Assembly: GCA_013001485.1 (NCBI GenBank)
Contig: JABDMN010000326.1
Span: forward strand, 1 to 5,464
DNA from: Acidimicrobiia bacterium
GTDB lineage: Bacteria; Actinomycetota; Acidimicrobiia; Spongiisociales; UBA5794
Direction of reading: 5' to 3'
Length of the DNA: 5,464 bases
Both the position numbers and the translations under genes were made by a program. Position 1 is the stretch's first letter. Each line of letters begins with the position of its first letter. Shown here in pieces: positions 1 to 4,009 of this stretch. Under the pieces are notes generated by a model that did not search any database, was not told the origin of the DNA, and saw only the letters and a list, made by a program, of their open reading frames with translations.

Positions 1-1
1 G

Positions 2-169
2 GCGGGCAGTGCACCGATCATCGGTGGCGCTCTGATGCTCGTCGTCGGATGGGGGCGGGACACACTCGCGGCCACGATCGCCCTCGTCGCCTGCGGCGTC
101 CTGGTCGGGCTCGTGCTGATCTCGGGGCGAGTTGCCGATCGTGCGGCCAAGGCGGTGACTGTCTCATGA
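2..169 (+). CDS. C-terminal fragment of a membrane protein, probably a transporter
   Basis: Reading from base 2 gives 55 residues with no stop before TGA at 167-169; the true start lies before the window. The fragment has two hydrophobic stretches (about residues 4-17, with PIIGGALMLVVG, and about 22-42, with TLAATIALVACGVLVGLVLI), separated by a short polar turn (WGRD). It ends in a positively charged tail (GRVADRAAKAV). This is what the last two helices and cytoplasmic tail of a polytopic transporter such as a major facilitator look like, but too little remains to name a family. Its stop overlaps the next gene's start (ATGA, 166-169), so the two are probably co-transcribed and translationally coupled. 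That the segment is coding is fairly sure; the transporter identity is a guess. Confidence 0.55.
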   Translation, partial: AGSAPIIGGALMLVVGWGRDTLAATIALVACGVLVGLVLISGRVADRAAKAVTVS

Positions 170-699
170 GCGTCGTTGCGGTGTTTGGGGCTTCAGCGCC
201 GACCCCGGGCGATCGGCTCTACACGACCGGCGTCACCTGCGGCCGGTTGCTGGCGGAGAACGGGTTCGACGTGGCTACCGGTGGGTACGGCGGACTGATG
301 GAAGCCGTGAGCCGTGGGGCACGGGAGGCTGGAGGCCACGTCATCGGAGTCACCGCACCGCCTGTGTTCCCCGGTCGTGATCAGGCGAATGAGTGGGTCA
401 CGGAGGAGCTGCGGTCGGCGTCGCTCACCGAACGTATCCATGAGCTGACCGATATCGCCGACGCCGCCATCGTCCTCGATGGCTCGATCGGCACCCTCAC
501 CGAGTTGATGGTCGCCTGGAACCTGGCCTTCGTGGCCCGGTTCGGCGGCTCGACACCCCTCCCTCTGGTCACGGTCGGCGAGCGCTGGAACGAAGTCGTC
601 GACTACCTGGCTGACATCCTCGAGACCGATGCGTCCCTCGTAGTGAAGTTCGCCGACGTCGAGGAGGCCGTTGCGCACATCGTCGCTTCGGTAACGTGA
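166..699 (+). CDS. LOG-family (lysine decarboxylase-like) nucleotide 5'-monophosphate phosphoribohydrolase
   Basis: A cytoplasmic Rossmann-like protein of 177 residues, normal for the LOG/YvdD/TIGR00725 group. Family members cleave the N-glycosidic bond of nucleoside 5'-monophosphates; LOG proper releases cytokinin bases. Visible marks are the N-terminal strand with phosphate loop (VVAVFGAS, residues 3-10), the GGYGGLMEAVSRGA segment (39-52) and the DGSIGTLTE segment (105-113). Matched to the canonical RKxxM and PGGxGTxxE motifs, catalytic Arg (R90) and Glu (E113) are retained. However, the Lys after Arg is Ile91, and the Pro and second Gly of PGG are Asp105 and Ser107, so the substrate may differ from that of classical LOG. 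The start at 166 is chosen over an in-frame ATG at 49 because residues before 166 do not resemble the family, the Rossmann strand begins directly after it, and ATGA couples it to the upstream membrane gene. AAGGCGG (149-155) may serve as ribosome site. Family is confident, substrate unknown. Confidence 0.88.
   Translation: MSVVAVFGASAPTPGDRLYTTGVTCGRLLAENGFDVATGGYGGLMEAVSRGAREAGGHVIGVTAPPVFPGRDQANEWVTEELRSASLTERIHELTDIADAAIVLDGSIGTLTELMVAWNLAFVARFGGSTPLPLVTVGERWNEVVDYLADILETDASLVVKFADVEEAVAHIVASVT
692..697 (+). promoter_or_regulatory. -10 element (TAACGT) for a leaderless start of the LapA-domain gene
   Basis: TAACGT fits the actinobacterial -10 pattern TANNNT and ends exactly six bases before the ATG at 704, so transcription would begin at or near the start codon. 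It lies in the last codons of the LOG gene, making it an internal promoter. The alternative is ordinary read-through with a ribosome site, but the only GAGG (698-701) sits two bases from the ATG, too close to work. No clear -35 is seen. Confidence 0.4.
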
Positions 700-703
700 G
701 GTC

Positions 704-1024
704 ATGACTGATCAAGGCTTCACTGACCCGATCGACGACCTGCCGCCGCTTCCTCCCGAATCGGCTCCATCTGCGGCCACAACCACGGCTCCGCGCGAGA
801 TCCCCTGGAAACTCGTCGGCGTCGCTGTAATAGCTGTGCTGCTAACGCTCTTCGGGGTGCAAAACACGCAATCGGTCGACGTGAATTTCCTCTGGTTCGA
901 CTGGAACGCGCCCCTCATCATCGTCATCGCCGTCTCGGTGCTGGCTTCAGCACTGCTCACCTGGCTGGCGCTTCACCTGCGGCGTCGCCGCAAGACGAAG
1001 GCGATTGCAGCCGCCGCCGGCTGA
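704..1024 (+). CDS. LapA-domain (DUF1049) small inner-membrane protein
   Basis: 106 residues. An acidic, proline-rich cytoplasmic N-tail (1-34) precedes a first membrane helix (about 35-52, VGVAVIAVLLTLFGV), a short exposed segment NTQSVDVNFLWFDWNAP (54-70), a second helix (about 70-91) and a basic stop-transfer end with four Arg and a Lys (93-97). The F-x-x-QNTQSVDVNFL segment between two helices, followed by the Arg cluster, is the hallmark of the LapA (lipopolysaccharide assembly protein A) domain. In actinobacteria, which lack LPS, these proteins are widespread and of unknown role, so the domain name should not be read as function. It starts four bases after the LOG stop but may have its own leaderless start. 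The stop is one base from the stop of the convergent hydrolase gene. Confidence 0.8.
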   Translation: MTDQGFTDPIDDLPPLPPESAPSAATTTAPREIPWKLVGVAVIAVLLTLFGVQNTQSVDVNFLWFDWNAPLIIVIAVSVLASALLTWLALHLRRRRKTKAIAAAAG

Positions 1025-1025
1025 T

Positions 1026-1964
1026 TCACACCATCGCGTCGGCGATGGCCTCCACCAGGAGTTCCTTGCGGCGCAGCATCAGCGTGGCGTGACCGGCGTC
1101 GAACCAACGCATCTGTGATCCAGGCCAGTGACGGTGGATGGCCTCAGTGGCGTCACGAGGCACGTATCCGTCCCCATTGGCTCCGGCGAGCACAGCCCGA
1201 TCCGCAAGGGGCGGTGCCGGGAAGTCGCGGACATCGGCGGTCGACAGGACCTTGAACAGCTTGTCGCGACCATCGGGACCAAGCGCAATCCACTCAACGG
1301 CACCCGATAGAGCGCCGTAGACGAACACCGGGGCGGGTGAGTAGCTGGCTGCAAGCGGGGCTGCTCGCACCGGATGCGGAGCGGTGGCAGCGACCAGAGC
1401 CGCCAGGCTGCCGCCCATCGAATAGCCGGCAACGCCAAGGGTCGTGGCTTCGTTGGCGAACGTCAGAAGCAGCGAGCGGGCTTCGTTCACAGCGCCCTGT
1501 GTCATCAGTGCGAAGTCGACGACGGTGCGAATGGCCTGGTTGGCGAACACCCGGCGCTTCCCGTAGTACGGGTTCTCCGGGATGACCGACGCGATTCCCC
1601 GCCGGGTGAGCAACTGGGCGATGCCCTCCCGGGTGGCATATCCGTGGTCGTTCCAGGCAGCCATCAACACGACCAGGCGGTCGTAACCCCCGGGCGGCTG
1701 AACCAAGTACAGGTGTCCAGTGCGGGCTACGTCGGGCAGATGATCGGCATGTGACAAGAACGTGCCGTGCCTACCGACGACGTTCTTGCTGAGAACGGCA
1801 GGCCCCCAGCTGATGTCGAGGTCATCGGGCTCAGTCGGCAGACCTCCCAAAGGCAGCCACTCGTCGAGACCGGCACCCCACCCGTCGCGGAACACCCGCA
1901 GGTGGCGGGGAAGCCGGCGGAAGGCGACGCCAGCAGCTCGATCGACCGGATGGACGCGCGCCAT
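1026..1964 (-). CDS. ABHD18-type (DUF2048) alpha/beta hydrolase
   Basis: 312 residues, no signal peptide or membrane helix, presumably cytoplasmic. The nucleophile elbow GYSMGG (180-185) places catalytic Ser at 182; GANGDGYVP (261-269) supplies the likely acid Asp265, and AGHATLML (290-297) the His292. The segment ENPYYGKRR (130-138), ahead of the elbow, is the diagnostic motif of the ABHD18/DUF2048 group and is followed by a helical region. LVVLMAAWNDHGY (98-110) would be the early barrel strand with the oxyanion-hole turn. As I recall, human ABHD18 is mitochondrial and has recently been linked to cardiolipin deacylation; whether bacterial members act on lipids is unknown, so the substrate stays open. 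The start at 1964 has no Shine-Dalgarno site but has TAGCCT six bases before it, suggesting a leaderless transcript divergent from the DDN gene. Family assignment is good; reaction unknown beyond ester or amide hydrolysis. Confidence 0.82.
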   Translation of the reverse strand: MARVHPVDRAAGVAFRRLPRHLRVFRDGWGAGLDEWLPLGGLPTEPDDLDISWGPAVLSKNVVGRHGTFLSHADHLPDVARTGHLYLVQPPGGYDRLVVLMAAWNDHGYATREGIAQLLTRRGIASVIPENPYYGKRRVFANQAIRTVVDFALMTQGAVNEARSLLLTFANEATTLGVAGYSMGGSLAALVAATAPHPVRAAPLAASYSPAPVFVYGALSGAVEWIALGPDGRDKLFKVLSTADVRDFPAPPLADRAVLAGANGDGYVPRDATEAIHRHWPGSQMRWFDAGHATLMLRRKELLVEAIADAMV

Positions 1965-1965
1965 G

Positions 1966-1981
1966 GTCGGAGGCTACCGAC
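1966..1981. repeat. Short inverted repeat enclosing the minus-strand -10 element
   Basis: GTCGG (1966-1970) and CCGAC (1977-1981) are perfect 5-bp inverted arms. The six bases between them are exactly the putative -10 of the hydrolase gene (TAGCCT on the minus strand). It could be a small operator or a chance repeat in GC-rich DNA; 5-bp arms alone are weak evidence. Confidence 0.3.
1971..1976 (-). promoter_or_regulatory. -10 element (TAGCCT) for a leaderless start of the ABHD18-type hydrolase
   Basis: On the minus strand TAGCCT is followed by six bases (CCGACC) and then the ATG at 1964. This matches TANNNT-N6-ATG of leaderless actinobacterial genes, and no ribosome site is present. The -35 position would lie over the start of the divergent DDN gene; nothing there resembles a strong -35. 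Confidence 0.5.
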
Positions 1982-1985
1982 AACG

Positions 1986-1991
1986 TAGATT
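1986..1991 (+). promoter_or_regulatory. -10 element (TAGATT) for a leaderless start of the DDN-type gene
   Basis: TAGATT is the best match to an actinobacterial -10 in the window and ends six bases before the ATG at 1998. No Shine-Dalgarno sequence precedes the ATG. Only nine bases separate it from the opposing -10 (1971-1976), so RNA polymerase could occupy only one of the two at a time. Confidence 0.55.
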
Positions 1992-1997
1992 CACCCG

Positions 1998-2426
1998 ATG
2001 CGTGACTTCACCGCACAGATCCTGTCGTCGATCCACCGCGTGGTGTTCCGTGGAACAGGCGGACGCCTGGGCCGACGCCTCCCCGGCATCGACGGGCCGA
2101 TGCTGCTGCTCACAACAACGGGAGCCAAGACCGGTCGCAAGCACACGGTGCCGCTGCTGTTCCTCGATGTCGACGACACCCACATCGTGATCGCGAGTTG
2201 GGGAGGCCGCGACTACGCCCCCGACTGGTTCCTCAACCTGGTCGCCGAGCCCTCAGTTGAAGTGGAGTGGGAGCGTGGCTCCTATGCAGCCACCGCTCGG
2301 GTCGCCGCGCCGGAAGAGAAGAAGCAGCTGTGGCCCCTGGCGGTCGAGGCGTACTCCGGCTACACCGAGTACCAGTCCCGGACCGACAGGGACATCCCGA
2401 TGGTGTGGCTCGAACGTCAGCGATAG
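1998..2426 (+). CDS. DDN-type F420-dependent (nitroreductase family deazaflavin-dependent) oxidoreductase
   Basis: 142 residues, the usual size for the family of M. tuberculosis Ddn, which binds deazaflavin F420 on a split beta-barrel and reduces quinones or other electron-poor compounds. Characteristic segments in order are PMLLLTTTGAKTGRKHTVPL (34-53, F420-binding, with the conserved T-G-x-K-T-G), IVIASWGG (63-70), PDWFLNLVAEPSVEV (75-89, the conserved W-x-x-N-L and P-x-V) and YTEYQSRTDRDIPMVWLE (122-139, the conserved T-x-R-x-I-P near the C-terminus). The N-terminus (FTAQILSSIHRVVFR) is a short amphipathic helix, as in Ddn, where it may touch the membrane. The start is fixed by the preceding TAGATT and six-base spacing. 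The 3' end overlaps the convergent nucleotidyltransferase gene by ten bases. Its physiological substrate cannot be told from sequence; a menaquinone reductase or detoxification role is plausible. Presence of this gene implies that the host makes F420. Confidence 0.9.
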   Translation: MRDFTAQILSSIHRVVFRGTGGRLGRRLPGIDGPMLLLTTTGAKTGRKHTVPLLFLDVDDTHIVIASWGGRDYAPDWFLNLVAEPSVEVEWERGSYAATARVAAPEEKKQLWPLAVEAYSGYTEYQSRTDRDIPMVWLERQR

Positions 2427-2914
2427 GCAGCCGGGGGTTCGAGGCCCGTAGCTGCGCACAGCGTCGCCACGTCAGCGCGATCCTTTTCCTGCGGCTCGTA
2501 TCCGTCGTGGAAACGGATCTGAAGCGCAGCTGAGATACACCGCACCAGACGCCGATCGATGATCCCGGTCGTGATCTCGTCAGCTGGATAGGTGAGATGG
2601 CCTTCGAAGACTTCCTGGATCATGGATCCGGCGGGGCCCTGCCGGACCGGGTGCAGATCGATCTCCCGCCCGTCGGGGTGTGTCATCGCAAACCGGATCG
2701 GGCGCCAATCCGTGGAGATCTCGAAGCCGGCGCCTGTCAGCGCTTCGATCGCCGTCGACTCGTCGTCGGCGGGAAGGATCACGTCGAGGTCCCCGTGGTC
2801 ACGAGTCTGGCGGCCGACGAGGGCGTCGACTCCCCAACCTCCGGCGACTACACATTCGATGCCGACGTCCTCGAGCAGATTCAGCAGACCGTGGACCGCG
2901 GCGGGTCCGGTCAC
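2417..2914 (-). CDS. LnuA / ANT(2'')-like nucleotidyltransferase
   Basis: 165 residues, close to the length of lincosamide nucleotidyltransferase LnuA and aminoglycoside 2''-adenylyltransferase (PF10706 type). It has the nucleotidyltransferase-fold marks: GGWGVDAL (25-32), the metal-binding pair in DHGDLDV (39-45; Asp42 and Asp44), a third acidic position in REIDLHPV (83-90; Asp86), and the C-terminal CISAALQIRFHDGY segment (126-139) followed by an acidic/basic helix (KDRADVATL), which recalls the corresponding part of LnuA. Known relatives transfer AMP to a drug hydroxyl. In a chromosomal environmental gene the natural substrate may be something else, so no resistance is claimed. The start is GTG at 2914, overlapping the crotonase stop (GTGA), with AGAGG four bases upstream; it is probably translated by coupling to that gene. 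The 3' end overlaps the DDN gene by ten bases. No HEPN partner lies beside it, so it is not an obvious MNT/HEPN toxin-antitoxin pair. Confidence 0.8.
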   Translation of the reverse strand: MTGPAAVHGLLNLLEDVGIECVVAGGWGVDALVGRQTRDHGDLDVILPADDESTAIEALTGAGFEISTDWRPIRFAMTHPDGREIDLHPVRQGPAGSMIQEVFEGHLTYPADEITTGIIDRRLVRCISAALQIRFHDGYEPQEKDRADVATLCAATGLEPPAAYR

Positions 2915-3585
2915 GAAGCCTCTGTTCCCTCAGATTCCTCGAGGAGGCGGATCGTCCCGGCATACATCCGCGACTTGATGTCGCGCAGGATCGACGGACT
3001 CTTGTCGGCGTGCTCGGCGGCGATCGCGACGGCACGCGCCACCACCTGGTCTTCGGCGACCGCCGCGTCGACGATGTGAGCCTCGAGTGCCTCTGGTGCG
3101 GTGAACCGGTGCCCGGTGACCATCGCCTTGTGGGCCACGGCGGGTGCGAGCTTGTGGCGGATCAGCGAGTCCATGCCATCTGAGAACGGGATCCCGATGT
3201 CGATCTCGGGGAGACAGAACCAGCCGCGGTCCTCACGCATCACCCGGAAGTCGTGGGCGAGGGCGTTCATGGCACCGGCGGCGAATGTGTGGCCATTGAG
3301 AGCGGCCACAGTGACTCGTGGGAACGCAAGGAGCCGCGCCATGAGAGCCTCGACGTCGACGACGAACTGACGCATGTCCTCGGTGTCGTCGCGCGACAAC
3401 CACTCGAGGTCGAGGCCGTTCGAGTAGTACTTCCCCTCTCCCGTAGTGACCAGAGAAGCCGGAGGGCCCGCCTCCACTTCGTCGAGCACCTCGCTGAACC
3501 GGTCGATGAAACCACGGTTGAGCCTGTTCTCTTCGGCCCGCATGGTGACGACGGCAACGTTGCCCTGGTAGCTGAGGTCGATCAT
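2911..3585 (-). CDS. Crotonase-fold protein, Delta3-Delta2-enoyl-CoA isomerase-like
   Basis: 224 residues, shorter than typical enoyl-CoA hydratases (about 260) but fitting the compact plant/peroxisomal ECI type. The fold starts with the beta-strand NVAVVTMRAEENRLNR (9-24). The first oxyanion-hole segment is GEGKYYSNGLDLEWLS (49-64), the second is NGHTFAAGAMNALAHDFRVM (97-116), and LPEIDIGIP (125-133) carries Glu127. Aligned to rat crotonase, Glu127 takes the place of Glu164, whereas the position of Glu144 is Met106. A single catalytic acid is the isomerase arrangement rather than the hydratase one, and GKYYSNGLDL, AAG and the PE-x-D-x-G-x-P stretch resemble plant ECI/IBR10 proteins. The expected reaction is therefore shifting a 3-enoyl-CoA double bond to position 2 during beta-oxidation; this is inference. 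First gene of a two-gene unit with the nucleotidyltransferase (GTGA overlap). It is transcribed divergently from the FlK-like thioesterase, with a leaderless-type TAGGGT six bases before ATG. Confidence 0.85.
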   Translation of the reverse strand: MIDLSYQGNVAVVTMRAEENRLNRGFIDRFSEVLDEVEAGPPASLVTTGEGKYYSNGLDLEWLSRDDTEDMRQFVVDVEALMARLLAFPRVTVAALNGHTFAAGAMNALAHDFRVMREDRGWFCLPEIDIGIPFSDGMDSLIRHKLAPAVAHKAMVTGHRFTAPEALEAHIVDAAVAEDQVVARAVAIAAEHADKSPSILRDIKSRMYAGTIRLLEESEGTEAS

Positions 3586-3591
3586 GTCGCG

Positions 3592-3597
3592 ACCCTA
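3592..3597 (-). promoter_or_regulatory. -10 element (TAGGGT) for a leaderless start of the crotonase gene
   Basis: On the minus strand TAGGGT is followed by six bases (CGCGAC) and the ATG at 3585. AGGG inside it might also be read as a weak ribosome site at seven bases, so leaderless initiation is likely but not the only option. The element coincides with the place where a -35 box of the divergent thioesterase promoter would fall. Confidence 0.45.
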
Positions 3598-3616
3598 CTG
3601 CCGAGTCGTCATGGGG

Positions 3617-3622
3617 TAGCTT
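3617..3622 (+). promoter_or_regulatory. -10 element (TAGCTT) for a leaderless start of the FlK-like thioesterase
   Basis: TAGCTT is followed by GCCGCC and the ATG at 3629, the same six-base spacing as at the other independent starts. No ribosome site is present. The element covers the -35 slot of the opposing crotonase promoter, so the two promoters probably compete. Confidence 0.5.
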
Positions 3623-3628
3623 GCCGCC

Positions 3629-4009
3629 ATGGCCATCACACCTGGGATCGAGGGCACCTACACCGTCGCTGTCGGCGAACTGGACACGGCCGAAGTCGTC
3701 GGGTCGGGAGACGTCCCCGTGCTCGCCACGCCCCGGGTCGTCGCGTGGATGGAGATCGCTGCGGTTGAAGCGCTGCGTCCCTTGCTCGACGAGTCTGCGA
3801 CCACCGTGGGAACCGAAGTGTCGATCGAGCATCTCGCCGCTTCACCGGTTGGCACCGTGGTGCAGTGCCGTGCCGTCGTCACCGCGGTTGAAGGCCGGAC
3901 GGTCACATTCGACGTGTCGGCCAATCAGGAAGACGTCGTGCTGGCCCGAGGAGTGCATCGCCGGGTCGTTGTCGACCGGGCGAGGTTCCTCGAACGGGCA
4001 GGCGCCTAG
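3629..4009 (+). CDS. FlK-type hot-dog acyl-CoA thioesterase
   Basis: 126 residues, a single hot-dog domain like fluoroacetyl-CoA thioesterase FlK of Streptomyces cattleya (about 139). The segment GSGDVPVLATPRVVAWMEIA (25-44), then TTVGTEVSIEHLAASPVG (58-75), EGRTVTFDVSA (88-98) and GVHRRVVVDRARF (108-120), follow the FlK pattern in order. With a constant offset of eight, FlK Thr42, Glu50, Gly69, His76 and Arg120 correspond to Thr34, Glu42, Gly61, His68 and Arg112, so the whole catalytic set is present with identical spacing. The FlK lid residues Phe33 and Phe36, which select fluoroacetyl-CoA, correspond to Gly25 and Asp28, so fluoroacetate resistance is unlikely. It probably hydrolyses a small or medium acyl-CoA, possibly one connected with the divergent crotonase. 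Its TAG stop (4007-4009) shares the CTAG palindrome with the stop of the convergent amylosucrase-like gene. Confidence 0.85.
   Translation: MAITPGIEGTYTVAVGELDTAEVVGSGDVPVLATPRVVAWMEIAAVEALRPLLDESATTVGTEVSIEHLAASPVGTVVQCRAVVTAVEGRTVTFDVSANQEDVVLARGVHRRVVVDRARFLERAGA

Noticed and set aside
49..165. Upstream ATG giving a 39-residue N-terminal extension to the LOG protein
   Set aside because: The extension is Arg/Gly-rich, unlike the family, and lies over the membrane protein's reading frame, which has sensible hydrophobic helices. The ATGA overlap at 166 is the better start.
193..705. Long open frame antisense to the LOG gene (170 residues)
   Set aside because: High-GC shadow frame: no recognisable domain, Arg/Gly/Pro-rich biased composition, and it covers a well-supported gene in the opposite strand.
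2417..2914. Nucleotidyltransferase as the antitoxin of an MNT/HEPN toxin-antitoxin pair
   Set aside because: No HEPN-type gene lies next to it; it resembles LnuA in length and motifs and is coupled to a crotonase instead.
2936..2945. 10-bp palindrome TCCTCGAGGA near the end of the crotonase gene
   Set aside because: Short palindromes like this are common in GC-rich coding DNA; no T-run follows and the crotonase and nucleotidyltransferase are coupled, so a terminator here makes no sense.
2911..4009. Crotonase plus FlK-like thioesterase as a fluoroacetate detoxification module
   Set aside because: The FlK lid phenylalanines are absent and no fluorometabolite or dehalogenase gene is nearby.
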